64,000 bases of DNA from Brucellaceae bacterium (GTDB lineage: Bacteria > Pseudomonadota > Alphaproteobacteria > Rhizobiales > Rhizobiaceae). Of this stretch, positions 34,117 to 41,671 are shown one piece after another; within the stretch, counting starts at the first letter, position 1, and each line of letters opens with the position of its first letter. The notes under the pieces were generated by a model. The model ran no database searches and had not been told where the DNA came from. It saw nothing but the letters and a program-made list of their open reading frames with translations. The DNA is taken from assembly GCA_020637755.1 (NCBI GenBank), contig JACKJW010000006.1, positions 1 to 64,000 of the forward strand, read 5' to 3'. Position numbers and translations under genes: made by a program.

Positions 34117-34995
34117 TCAAGGCTGGCCGTTGGCGACAAGCCGCTTGTCCAGCTTGTCCGGATTGCGGACTGTGTAGAGCGCGGCAATGGCCCCAGACGC
34201 GTCCAGATCGAAGCTCATCACCTGGTCCAGTCGCTCGCCTTCCAGAAGTGCCAGCCCTGCCATGCCGTTGAAATGCACCGGGCGGACGATTGGCGGCCCG
34301 GCCCGCAACTGCTTTCGGGCCAGCCCCAGCAGAAGGCGCGCGACGGCATCGCGCCCACGCACGATGTTGAGCGCGGCGAGCGCCTTGCCGCCGCCATCGG
34401 AAACGAATTCAACGTCCTCAGCCAGCATGCGCCGCAGCGGTTCTTCATTGCCAGTCTGCACGGCTTCCAGAAAAACCTGCAGGAAGGCACTCAATTGCGC
34501 GTCGCCCGGCTTGCTGCGCTGCCGCGACGACTGCAATCGCTCCCGCGCCCGCCCGGCCAGCTTGCGGCAATGCGCAGGGGTCATGCCCAGCTCGCTTGCG
34601 ATCTCGGCGAATGGAACATCAAACAGGTCGTGCAGGAAATAGGCTGCCCTCTCCTCTGGTGACAGCGTCTCCAGCGCCCGCATGACGGCAAAGGAAATGT
34701 CGAGCGCAGTATCGCCGGCCGGTTCCGTCGCGCCGGCCAAGGGCTCCGGCAGCCATGGCCCGACATAGGTTTCCCGGCGATGCGTGGCGGACTTCAGCCG
34801 GTCGAGGCAGAGCCGCGTGACAATGCGGGCAAGATAGGACTCGCAATCGTCTGGGATGGCGGCGGCGCTGAAGCGCAGCCAGCAGTCCTGCACGACGTCC
34901 TCCGCCTCGCTCACCGTCTGGAGATAGCGGTAGGCGAGCCGCAACAGCCGTGGGCGCGCGGCCAGAAAGGCTGCAAGCCGGAGTTCTTCAGTCAT
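34117..34995 (-). CDS. ECF41-family sigma factor with fused SnoaL-like C-terminal domain
   Basis: 292 aa. Sigma-2 (about 1-75) has SEAEDVVQDCWLRF; sigma-4 (about 105-160) has LSPEERAAYFLHDLFDVPFAEIA. ECF41 hallmarks are all present: the linker motif WLPEP at 81-85, DGGGK at 200-204 and NPDKL at 278-282 in the SnoaL-like extension, which both activates and restrains the sigma factor in place of an anti-sigma protein. It is the third gene of an operon with a CMD-family protein (4-nt overlap), the classic ECF41 partner. The predicted ECF41 promoter upstream of the operon implies autoregulation. Confidence 0.92.
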   Translation of the reverse strand: MTEELRLAAFLAARPRLLRLAYRYLQTVSEAEDVVQDCWLRFSAAAIPDDCESYLARIVTRLCLDRLKSATHRRETYVGPWLPEPLAGATEPAGDTALDISFAVMRALETLSPEERAAYFLHDLFDVPFAEIASELGMTPAHCRKLAGRARERLQSSRQRSKPGDAQLSAFLQVFLEAVQTGNEEPLRRMLAEDVEFVSDGGGKALAALNIVRGRDAVARLLLGLARKQLRAGPPIVRPVHFNGMAGLALLEGERLDQVMSFDLDASGAIAALYTVRNPDKLDKRLVANGQP

Positions 34996-35510
34996 GCTGC
35001 TTCCAGCTCCTTCAGGACGGCTTGGCAGGACGCGCCTTCGCCAAGTCCGCGCTTGAACAGAGGATAAAATCCGCCGGAGACGACGGCAATGGAAAGGGCC
35101 GCGAGTCCGGCGTCACCATAATGGCTGCGCACCGCCGTCACGATGTCTCCCAATCCGGGCGCGTCCGAAAGCACTGCATCGGCATAGTCGACGGCGAGCC
35201 GCATGTCTTCCGTCTCCACTGTACCGCGCAGGATTGCGGCAATTGTCGCACGCCCCATGCCTTCCTCTTTGGCAAGAGATGCTGCCAGCGCAAGGCAGGG
35301 CCCGCAATCGGCATGGAGCACGGCGCGCAATTGCGCGGCGCGCCAGACAGGGCGCGGCAGTGGTCCGCGATGTTCAAGGAAGCTGCGTGCCATGGCGAGC
35401 TTCAGCGTCGCGGAAAGATCGGCATCGGCAAGACGCGCAAGATAGCCGGTGTCGTAGCCATGACGCGCGCCGAAGCGGGCGAATGCGCGTTTGAGCAGGA
35501 GGCGGATCAT
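34992..35510 (-). CDS. Carboxymuconolactone decarboxylase (AhpD-like) family protein
   Basis: 172-aa all-alpha protein with the AhpD-type redox motif C-G-P-C in LHADCGPCLALAASLAKEEG, and a distal CMD-like helix pair. It is the usual target (the C of the COE class) of ECF41 sigma factors. It probably acts as a disulfide or peroxide reductant; the substrate is unknown. The ATG at 35510 overlaps the upstream membrane-protein gene, and its stop overlaps the sigma-factor ATG, so the three genes are translationally coupled. Confidence 0.87.
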   Translation of the reverse strand: MIRLLLKRAFARFGARHGYDTGYLARLADADLSATLKLAMARSFLEHRGPLPRPVWRAAQLRAVLHADCGPCLALAASLAKEEGMGRATIAAILRGTVETEDMRLAVDYADAVLSDAPGLGDIVTAVRSHYGDAGLAALSIAVVSGGFYPLFKRGLGEGASCQAVLKELEAA

Positions 35511-35881
35511 CGTGCCGCCTTCCGCCACAGCGTGAAAAGGATGGCGACCGGCAGAAGGTTGGGCAAGACGACGAGCAGCCCGTCGCGCAGCCAGTGGCCA
35601 TGGTGGCCCGTCGCCGTCAGATGAAACAGCCCGTGCCCGCCCAGAAAGACGGCAGGTGCCAGTAACGCGGCAACCGCTTGGGACGGGCGAAGGCCTGCCA
35701 GCGCCAGACCAGCCGAAGACGCAGCAAAGGCGAGCGCAATGTCGGTCACGAAATGACTATTGTAGGGGCCGGTTTCGGTCACGCCCGGCACCTGCGCGTA
35801 CCAGACTCGCGGGGCCAACAGCATGAAGATCGCATTGATGCCGTTCAGCGCGGCGAGAATGAAAATTAGGCTTCGCATCAT
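35507..35881 (-). CDS. Small four-helix membrane protein, first gene of the ECF41 operon
   Basis: 124 aa, not recognised. Four hydrophobic segments (about 5-20, 45-63, 68-85 and 100-118). The N-terminus MMRSLIFILAALNGINAIFM is followed by a loop with PGVTETGPYNSHF, and there is a His-rich segment GHGLFHLTATGHHGHW between helices 3 and 4 that could bind haem or metal. The ATG at 35881 has AAGGAG 7 nt upstream; the long frame to 36403 is antisense to ribokinase. It is coupled to the CMD gene by a 4-nt overlap and lies directly downstream of the ECF41-type promoter. Confidence 0.75.
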   Translation of the reverse strand: MMRSLIFILAALNGINAIFMLLAPRVWYAQVPGVTETGPYNSHFVTDIALAFAASSAGLALAGLRPSQAVAALLAPAVFLGGHGLFHLTATGHHGHWLRDGLLVVLPNLLPVAILFTLWRKAAR

Positions 35882-35902
35882 GTCATGTCTCCTTTTCTGC
35901 AA

Positions 35903-35929
35903 GACGAGACAGCACAGCGGGATGTGACA
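35903..35929 (-). promoter_or_regulatory. ECF41-type promoter of the membrane protein-CMD-sigma operon
   Basis: On the minus strand: TGTCACA (35929-35923), a spacer of exactly 16 bp, then CGTC (35906-35903), 22 bp before the first ATG. As I recall, TGTCACA-N16-CGTC is the published ECF41 consensus. The match is exact in both boxes and in spacing. Confidence 0.85.
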
Positions 35930-36017
35930 GGACGGGGGAATTTTTTCTTGCCAGCATCGTCCAGCCCGGCGCAAATGCGGGTTCGCGAGGCGCGAGGAAA
36001 AGACCAGCGAGGCAACC

Positions 36018-36914
36018 GTGATCACCGTCATCGGCTCCGTCAATCTTGACCTGATCGCCACCGTGGACCGCTTGCCGGGCCCCGGCGAAACGGTTTCGGG
36101 TACCACGTTTTCGACGGCGCCGGGTGGCAAGGGGGCCAACCAGGCCTTGGCCGCGGCGCGCGCCGGAGCATCGGTGCGCATGGTCGGCGCCGTGGGCGCA
36201 GACGGCTTCGCGGGTGAAGCGCTGGCCCTGTTGCGGCCGGGCGGCGTGGGCCTGTCGGGTCTCGCCGGGGTGGATGCACCGACCGGCACGGCGCTGATCC
36301 TTGTCGGCGGCGGCGGCGAGAACATGATCGCCGTCGTGCCTGGCGCCAATGCCCGCGTGACACCCGCCATGGCGCGCGACGCGGCCTCGGCGGGCGGCCT
36401 CATCCTGCTCCAGCACGAAATCCCGCTTCAAAGCGTGGCCGCCGCGCTCGATGCCTGCCGGGCATCCGGCGGAACCAGCTTGCTCAACATCGCCCCCTGG
36501 CTTGCAGATGCGGCGCCGCTGGTTGGCAAGGCCGATATCGTCATCGCCAACGAAACCGAATTCGCCCTCTATGCCGATGCAGCCGGCCTGCTGGGCGCGA
36601 CACGGGAAGCGCAGATGGCCAACTTCGTCCACCGGACCGGACGCACCATCATCGTGACCCTCGGTGCCGATGGCGTGATCGCCATGACGCCGGAAGGCAG
36701 CATCGAGGTTGCCTCGCCGAAGATCGAACCGGTGGACACGGTCGGCGCAGGCGACACGTTTTGCGGCTATCTGGCAGCGGGTCTGGAACAGGGACTGGCG
36801 ATGGAGGCGGCCCTGCGGCTCGCAGCCGTGGCCGGATCACTGGCCTGCCTGAAGCCCGGCGCGCAGCCGGCGATTCCGCACGTCAGCGAAGTCCGCGCCG
36901 CGCTCGGCGGCTAG
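36018..36914 (+). CDS. rbsK: Ribokinase
   Basis: 298-aa PfkB-family kinase: ITVIGSVNLDLIATVDRLPGPGET, the glycine signature APGGKGANQALAAARAG, NETEFALY and the catalytic VDTVGAGDTFCGYLAAGLEQG. It converts ribose to ribose 5-phosphate. The start is GTG at 36018 with GAGG upstream. Its stop overlaps that of the convergent nucleoside hydrolase gene (shared CTAG at 36911-36914), so the two genes together describe nucleoside breakdown and ribose salvage. No ribose transporter lies in the window. Confidence 0.9.
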   Translation: MITVIGSVNLDLIATVDRLPGPGETVSGTTFSTAPGGKGANQALAAARAGASVRMVGAVGADGFAGEALALLRPGGVGLSGLAGVDAPTGTALILVGGGGENMIAVVPGANARVTPAMARDAASAGGLILLQHEIPLQSVAAALDACRASGGTSLLNIAPWLADAAPLVGKADIVIANETEFALYADAAGLLGATREAQMANFVHRTGRTIIVTLGADGVIAMTPEGSIEVASPKIEPVDTVGAGDTFCGYLAAGLEQGLAMEAALRLAAVAGSLACLKPGAQPAIPHVSEVRAALGG

Positions 36915-37852
36915 AGCAGCGCGAGCTTCTCCGTCAGCAGCGCGAAGAAGCCGTCGGCGTCGATGTCGCGCATCACCAGCGCGTTCTTTGGCCGGTCGGT
37001 CACGCCCCACCAATCCACCACGGTCGCGCCCATGGTCAGTTCGGACATGGTCTCGACGGTCACGTTGACATGGCGGCCTGAAAACAACTCCGGCCTCAGC
37101 AGCCAGGCGATCACGCAGGGATCGTGCAGCGGGCCGCCATCGGTGCCATACTTGGCTTCATCGAAGCGCTCGAAGAAGTCGAGCAGTTCCGCCGTGGCCT
37201 TCCCGGCTGGCGTTCCAAGTGCGCGGATGCGCTCGATCCGGGTACGGGTCGTCAGCGCCTTGTGGGTGACGTCGAGCGGCATCATGACGATCGGCACATG
37301 CGAGCGGAACACCACGTCGGCTGCATGCGGATCGACGTAGATGTTGAACTCGGCCGAAGGCGTGACATTGCCCTGCTCGAAATAACCGCCGCCCATCATC
37401 ACGATCTGCCGGATGCGCGGGGCAATGCGCGGCTCCCTGTTGAGCGCCAGCGCAATGTTCGTCAGCGGACCGAGCGTGCAGAGCGTGACGGTTCCGGGGG
37501 TTGCCGTCATCAACGTGTCGATGATGAAGTCCACCGCGTGACCGGGCTGCAGCGCCATCTTCGGCTCCGGCAGGTCGGGGCCGTCCAGCCCGCTCTTGCC
37601 GTGCACCTCTTCCGCGGTGACCAGTTGGCGCAACAGCGGGCGCACCGCGCCCTTGAACACTTTCGTTTCCGGCTTGCGGGCGAGTTCGCAGATCTTGCGG
37701 GCGTTGAGTTCGGTCAGGTGCAGCGGAACGTTTCCGGCCACCGCGCAAATGCCCAGCACGTCGAGTTCTTCGGATGCCAATGCCAGCAGGATGGCGACCG
37801 CATCATCCTGCCCCGGATCGGTGTCGATGATGATCTTCTGCCGCCCTGCCAT
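36911..37852 (-). CDS. Inosine-uridine-preferring nucleoside hydrolase family protein
   Basis: 313-aa enzyme with the Ca-binding N-terminal signature IIIDTDPGQDDAVAILLAL, then TLGPLTNIALAL, MMGGGYFEQGNVTPSAEFN and HDPCVIAWLL. It cleaves ribonucleosides to base plus ribose. The ATG at 37852 follows AAGGACGG; a longer frame to 37933 crosses the heat-shock promoter and is rejected. It is convergent with rbsK and divergent from hsp20. Confidence 0.92.
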   Translation of the reverse strand: MAGRQKIIIDTDPGQDDAVAILLALASEELDVLGICAVAGNVPLHLTELNARKICELARKPETKVFKGAVRPLLRQLVTAEEVHGKSGLDGPDLPEPKMALQPGHAVDFIIDTLMTATPGTVTLCTLGPLTNIALALNREPRIAPRIRQIVMMGGGYFEQGNVTPSAEFNIYVDPHAADVVFRSHVPIVMMPLDVTHKALTTRTRIERIRALGTPAGKATAELLDFFERFDEAKYGTDGGPLHDPCVIAWLLRPELFSGRHVNVTVETMSELTMGATVVDWWGVTDRPKNALVMRDIDADGFFALLTEKLALL

Positions 37853-37864
37853 GACACCGTCCTT

Positions 37865-37893
37865 CTTGAATCCGTTTTGCCGCCGGACCATAT
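37865..37893 (+). promoter_or_regulatory. RpoH (sigma-32)-type heat-shock promoter of hsp20
   Basis: CTTGAA at 37865-37870, a 17-bp spacer, CCATAT at 37888-37893. This fits the alphaproteobacterial RpoH pattern (CTTGAA-N17-C[CT]ATAT as I recall for Sinorhizobium RpoH1). Transcription would start near 37900, giving a leader of about 58 nt. Confidence 0.7.
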
Positions 37894-37934
37894 CAGGGGA
37901 AGGCGACGGGATGCCAGACGGGTCCCGCTGCAAG

Positions 37935-37954
37935 TTGTCGCTCCCGGAGGACAG
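37935..37954 (+). promoter_or_regulatory. ROSE-like RNA thermometer hairpin covering the hsp20 RBS
   Basis: The conserved ROSE motif U[UC]GCU occurs as TCGCT (37938-37942) and pairs with AGGA of the Shine-Dalgarno (37948-37951) leaving G37940 bulged, as in known ROSE elements. The stem extends by 36-53, 37-52 and 43-47 (last two digits) with a 35-54 wobble, loop CCG. GGAGGA is thus fully masked. A second hairpin CGGGA/TCCCG (37907-37927) lies upstream in the same leader. Confidence 0.7.
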
Positions 37955-37957
37955 GAA

Positions 37958-38383
37958 ATGACCCGCATGACGCCGTTCTCAAGCCCGCTGCTGCTCGGGT
38001 TTGACGCCATGGAAAAGACCATCGAACGCATCGCCAAGAATGGCGATGGTTATCCGCCCTACAACATCGAGCGCATTCGCACCGCTGATGGGGAGCCCAT
38101 CCGCCTGCGCATCACGCTGGCCGTTGCAGGCTTTGCCGAATCCGATCTGGATGTGGCGACCGAGGAGAACACGCTGGTCATCCGGGGCCGTCAGGCCGAC
38201 GAGGACGAGCGCGACTTCCTGCATCGCGGCATCGCGGCCCGCCAGTTCCAGCGCTCCTTCGTGCTGGCCGACGGCATGCGGGTGCTGGGCGCGGAACTGA
38301 AGAACGGACTCCTCGCCATCGACCTGGACCGGCCTGAGCCGGAACGGCTGGTGCGCAAGATTTCCATTTCCGTGAAGGACTGA
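37958..38383 (+). CDS. Small heat-shock protein, Hsp20/IbpA family
   Basis: 141-aa alpha-crystallin-type chaperone that holds unfolding proteins. N-terminus MTRMTPFSSPLLLGFDAME, then the crystallin core with PPYNIERI, ITLAVAGFAESDLDVATEENTLVIRG, FLHRGIAARQFQRSFVLADGM and the conserved AELKNGLLAIDLDRPEPE (A-x-x-x-N-G-x-L). The ATG at 37958 follows GGAGGA. Regulation by heat is supported at two levels by the RpoH-type promoter and ROSE-like hairpin. DUF1150 follows 82 bp downstream, a common pair in alphaproteobacteria. Confidence 0.93.
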   Translation: MTRMTPFSSPLLLGFDAMEKTIERIAKNGDGYPPYNIERIRTADGEPIRLRITLAVAGFAESDLDVATEENTLVIRGRQADEDERDFLHRGIAARQFQRSFVLADGMRVLGAELKNGLLAIDLDRPEPERLVRKISISVKD

Positions 38384-38443
38384 AGCTGCGGCGTTTAGCG
38401 CTTCGTTAATGGCTCTGTGAGGGGATTGTCCTGTGGAGGAAGT

Positions 38444-38458
38444 CCTCTTGAAAGGAGG
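38444..38458 (+). promoter_or_regulatory. Hairpin masking the DUF1150 Shine-Dalgarno
   Basis: CCTCTT (38444-38449) pairs with AGGAGG (38453-38458, the RBS) across loop GAA, with one U-G wobble. An overlapping hairpin GAGGA/TCCTC (38436-38440/38443-38447) would compete for the same anti-SD bases and free the RBS, so the leader could switch. Seen in sequence; function is inference. Confidence 0.5.
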
Positions 38459-38465
38459 CTGCCAA

Positions 38466-38723
38466 ATGACTGAACCTTTCGACCTGCATGGCTTGACCCG
38501 CGATGAATTCGTCCATCTGGGCGAGGGCGCCGTTGCCTATGTCCGCAAGATGAAGAGCGATGACCTGCTGGCACGCTATCCCGGCATTGCCGAGATCGCG
38601 CCGGGTCTTGATGTCTGGACGCTGTTCGCCGCCGATGGCCAGCCGATCCTGCTGGCCGGTGAACGCGAGGTTGCCATGGCCGGCGCATTGCGCAACTACC
38701 TGACGGCGGTCCACGTCCACTGA
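38466..38723 (+). CDS. DUF1150 family protein
   Basis: 85-aa acidic cytoplasmic protein without signal or membrane segments. The core TRDEFVHLGEGAVAYVRKMKS and IAPGLDVWTLFAADGQPILLAGERE matches DUF1150 (function unknown, regularly next to small heat-shock genes in alphaproteobacteria). The ATG at 38466 has AAAGGAGG 7 nt upstream. It is likely cotranscribed with hsp20; its RBS can be masked by a hairpin. Confidence 0.85.
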   Translation: MTEPFDLHGLTRDEFVHLGEGAVAYVRKMKSDDLLARYPGIAEIAPGLDVWTLFAADGQPILLAGEREVAMAGALRNYLTAVHVH

Positions 38724-38750
38724 CGGCCGCCACGGCGTCTCCCGAAAACG

Positions 38751-38775
38751 AAAAGGGCGGCACTGCCGGCCGCCC
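38751..38775 (-). terminator. Terminator of the lpt-rpoN-hpf-ptsN direction, after ptsN
   Basis: GGGCGGC (38755-38761) / GCCGCCC (38769-38775), 7-nt loop. On the minus strand the hairpin is followed by TTTTCGTTTT (complement of 38754-38745), a good U tract. It sits in the 76-bp convergent gap and may also slow plus-strand transcripts from hsp20-DUF1150. Confidence 0.75.
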
Positions 38776-38799
38776 GTGATCCCGAAATATTTGAACCGG

Positions 38800-39264
38800 T
38801 CACGCCGCGTGGGTGATCGGCGCGCCGCCAAGCAGCGTATGGATGGCGCTGGCATCCGCCGCGCCACGGATCTTCGCCACCGTGTCATGATCGCGCATGA
38901 CGCGGGCAATGCGTGACAAGGCCTTGAGATGGTCGGCGCCAGCGCCCTCCGGGGCCAGCAGCAGGAAAACGAGATCTACCGGCTGGTCGTCAATGGCCTC
39001 GAAATCCACCGGGCTTTCCAGCCGGGCAAACAGGCCGGTGATACGGTCAACGGAGTTCAGCTTGCCGTGCGGAATGGCAAGGCCGTTGCCCGCCCCCGTA
39101 GAGCCCAGACGCTCGCGCTGCAGGATCGTGTCGAAAATCTCACGCTCCGGCAGGCCCGTCAGTGTCGCCGCCTTTTCTGCCAGCAATTGAAGAAGTTGCT
39201 TTTTGGAATTGGCCTTCAACGCCGGGTAAACGGCTTCGATAGGCACCAGATCTCCAAGACCCAT
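38800..39264 (-). CDS. ptsN: Nitrogen-regulatory PTS IIA protein PtsN (EIIANtr)
   Basis: 154-aa mannitol/fructose-type IIA domain with the phosphorylatable H66 in GAGNGLAIPHGKLNSV, then FEAIDDQPVDLVFLLLAPEGAG and HLKALSRIARVMRD. It is the last phosphocarrier of the PtsP-NPr-PtsN chain that couples nitrogen status to K+ uptake and other functions. The ATG at 39264 (MGLGDLVPIEAV) fits the family; a longer start at 39288 adds basic residues. It lies downstream of hpf and rpoN as in most Proteobacteria. Confidence 0.93.
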   Translation of the reverse strand: MGLGDLVPIEAVYPALKANSKKQLLQLLAEKAATLTGLPEREIFDTILQRERLGSTGAGNGLAIPHGKLNSVDRITGLFARLESPVDFEAIDDQPVDLVFLLLAPEGAGADHLKALSRIARVMRDHDTVAKIRGAADASAIHTLLGGAPITHAA

Positions 39265-39321
39265 CCTGCTTGCCTTTCTGGCGCGCACCGGCGCGGTTCT
39301 CCCGCACCGGCACGCTTTGGT

Positions 39322-39903
39322 TCATTGCGCCGCCGACGACCCGGCGGAGGGGTCGATCCAACCGATGTTTCCGTCGGCGCGGCGATAGACGATGTTGACG
39401 TGGTCGTTTGCGGAATTGCGGAACACGAACACCGGGCTGTCCTTGGTGTCCAGTTCGATGACCGCCGAGGCAACCGACATCGGTGCCAGTGAAACGGTTG
39501 ATTCGGCGACGATGGTCGGAGCGTAGTCCTCCGGCACTTCCTCGTCCTCATCGGCCACCGGTGCCATGATGCGGTAGGCGATATCCATGTCCTGATCGGA
39601 CGCGTCGCGATGATGGCTCTTCAGCCGGCGCTTGTAGCGGCGCAGCCGCTTTTCCAGCTTCTCGGCAGCTTCCTCGAAAGCGCCCTGCGGGTCCAGCGCC
39701 CGGCCGGTCGACTGGAGGACAAGGCCGGTATCGATATGAAGGGCACAATCTGCGTCAAAGCGGGAGCCTGATTTCTCGACGGTCACATGGCCGGAAAAGC
39801 CGCCGTCAAAGTATTTTTCGACAGCCTCACCGATCCGGTCCTCGATCCGGATACGGAAGGCATCGCCGATTTCCATTTGTTTGCCCGAAATGCGCAGGGT
39901 CAT
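39322..39903 (-). CDS. hpf: Long-form ribosome hibernation-promoting factor
   Basis: 193 aa. The N-terminal ribosome-binding domain (1-105) starts MTLRISGKQMEIGDAFRIRIEDRI and contains KLEKRLRRYKRRLKSHH. The C-terminal dimerisation domain (about 135-190) has SVASAVIELDTKDSPVFVFRNSANDHVNIVYRR-type sequence. The long form by itself drives 100S ribosome dimers in stationary phase. The ATG at 39903 is chosen. It lies 216 bp after rpoN with its own likely promoter. Confidence 0.93.
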   Translation of the reverse strand: MTLRISGKQMEIGDAFRIRIEDRIGEAVEKYFDGGFSGHVTVEKSGSRFDADCALHIDTGLVLQSTGRALDPQGAFEEAAEKLEKRLRRYKRRLKSHHRDASDQDMDIAYRIMAPVADEDEEVPEDYAPTIVAESTVSLAPMSVASAVIELDTKDSPVFVFRNSANDHVNIVYRRADGNIGWIDPSAGSSAAQ

Positions 39904-39939
39904 GTGGAGAATCCTCTCTTCCAACTCAACGGTCGTGAT

Positions 39940-39968
39940 TTTATACCCGCTGCCGCCGCACACAAGGC
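39940..39968 (-). promoter_or_regulatory. Candidate hpf promoter
   Basis: On the minus strand a good -10 TATAAA (39945-39940) sits 36 nt before the hpf ATG, with CCTTGT/GCCTTG about 16-17 bp upstream. An inverted repeat CACAA-N4-TTGTG (39961-39974) overlaps the -35. The rest of the 216-bp rpoN-hpf gap shows no gene or terminator. Confidence 0.35.
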
Positions 39969-40119
39969 ATTGTGCTCAACAGCATGAATTGTCCGTGCGG
40001 ATTTTCCACGGTGGCCGCCGCTCCCTCGCCGCGACAGGCCTTCCCGTTGGCCGCGCCGTTTAAGACCTTGTGTCCGCAATGTCAATGAAAGCCGCGAAAG
40101 CCCTGGCATTTCAGCCCTG

Positions 40120-41637
40120 TCAGACGGCAGCCCGCGCCTTGGCCCGCTTCTCGCGGCGGCGCTGTACGGAAGAGGGAATGTTCATCCCTTCCCGGTACTT
40201 GGCCACCGTTCGCCGTGCCACATCGACGCCCGCCTTGTTGAGAAGGTCAACGATGGCATCGTCGGACAGCACATTGCTGGCCGCCTCTTCATCGATCAGC
40301 TGGCGGATGCGGTGGCGCACCGATTCGGCCGAGTGGGCATCGCCCCCTTCGGCCGAGGCAATCGCTGCGGTGAAGAAGTAGCGCATTTCGAAGACGCCGC
40401 GCGGTGTCATCATGTACTTGTTGGCGGTGACGCGGCTGACGGTCGACTCATGCATCGATATCGCGTCGGCCACCGTGCGCAGGTTGAGCGGGCGAAGATG
40501 GGTAACCCCGTGAACCAGGAAGGCATCCTGCTGCCGGACGATCTCGGTCGCGACCTTCAGGATCGTCTTGGCGCGCTGGTCGAGGCTGCGCGTCAGCCAG
40601 TTGGCGTTCTGCAGGCATTCTGAAATGAATTCGCGGTCCGCGCTCGTGCGTGCATTGGCCTGCACCTGCGTTACGTAGGCCTGGTCCATCAGCACCCGCG
40701 GCAGCGCATCCGGGTTGAGCTCGATCGACCACGAGCCGTCGGCGGCTGCGCGGACCGTGACATCGGGTATGACCGGATCGGCCACGCCGCTCTCGAATCC
40801 GCTGCCGGGCTTGGGATCGAGCGCCCGGATTTCAGCCAGCATGTCGAGGAGGTCGTCCTCCTCCACGCCGCACAGGCCCTTCAGAGCCTGGAAATCACGC
40901 CGTGCCAGAAGTTCCAGATGGGCGACCATTGCCTGCATTGCCGGGTCGTAGCGGTCCAGTGCCTTCAGCTGGATGGCGAGGCATTCGGCCAGGTCACGCG
41001 CAAAAATCCCCGGTGGATCAAATTGCTGGCAGAGCGAAAGCACCCGTGCGACATCCTCCGCCGTGGTGCCGAGCCGCAGCGCAATGTCATCGGCATCCGC
41101 CTGGCAATAGCCGTTTCCGTCCAGCGCGTCGGTCAGCTCGGCGGCAATCAGGCGGTCACCGGCCTCGCGGATCGAAAGGGCGATCTGCTCCTGCACATGC
41201 CCGGAAAGCGTTTGCGGCGCGGCCGTGATCTGGTCGAGGTCGAAGGCTTCCAGATTGCTGCCGCCGGCACTGCCCGGTGAGGATTTCCAGCTGGAATCCA
41301 TTTGCGCGGACACCGGTTCGCGGCTGCCGGGATCGTCGGGAAAGACATTTTCCAGCGAAGTGTCCAGCTTGCCCGCGATCTCGCCGGAATCCCACTCGAG
41401 GTCTTCGCGCATCCAGTCCGCTGACGCTTCAGGCGCTTCGGACGCCACCGGCGGCGCCTCGGCCGCGTCCTCGCGCGCATCGTCCCGCTCGATCAGCGGA
41501 TTGCGCTCGATCTCCTGCTCGACAAAGCGGTCAAGTTCCACGGCAGTGAATTGCAGAAGACGGATCGACTGCATCAGCTGGGGTGTCATCACCAGCGATT
41601 GCGATTGCTTCAGCTGCAATTTGGCGGAAAGCGCCAT
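40120..41637 (-). CDS. rpoN: RNA polymerase sigma-54 factor RpoN
   Basis: 505 aa. The Gln-rich N-terminal activator region is KLQLKQSQSLVMTPQLMQSIRLLQ, followed by an acidic region II, the core-binding domain, the HTH (ESTVSRVTANKYM...GVFEMRYFF) and the invariant RpoN box ARRTVAKYREGMNIPSS. It transcribes nitrogen and other enhancer-dependent genes. SD AAGGG precedes the ATG. It lies between lptB and hpf, the standard alphaproteobacterial order. Confidence 0.96.
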   Translation of the reverse strand: MALSAKLQLKQSQSLVMTPQLMQSIRLLQFTAVELDRFVEQEIERNPLIERDDAREDAAEAPPVASEAPEASADWMREDLEWDSGEIAGKLDTSLENVFPDDPGSREPVSAQMDSSWKSSPGSAGGSNLEAFDLDQITAAPQTLSGHVQEQIALSIREAGDRLIAAELTDALDGNGYCQADADDIALRLGTTAEDVARVLSLCQQFDPPGIFARDLAECLAIQLKALDRYDPAMQAMVAHLELLARRDFQALKGLCGVEEDDLLDMLAEIRALDPKPGSGFESGVADPVIPDVTVRAAADGSWSIELNPDALPRVLMDQAYVTQVQANARTSADREFISECLQNANWLTRSLDQRAKTILKVATEIVRQQDAFLVHGVTHLRPLNLRTVADAISMHESTVSRVTANKYMMTPRGVFEMRYFFTAAIASAEGGDAHSAESVRHRIRQLIDEEAASNVLSDDAIVDLLNKAGVDVARRTVAKYREGMNIPSSVQRRREKRAKARAAV

Positions 41638-41671
41638 GACCCCTTACCTGCTGCACACGGTCCTGAATGAC

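Noticed and set aside
35878..35886. Two-codon frame ATG-ACA-TGA overlapping the start of the ECF41 membrane protein
   Set aside because: The ATG is only 2 nt from the Shine-Dalgarno, too close for initiation; probably chance.
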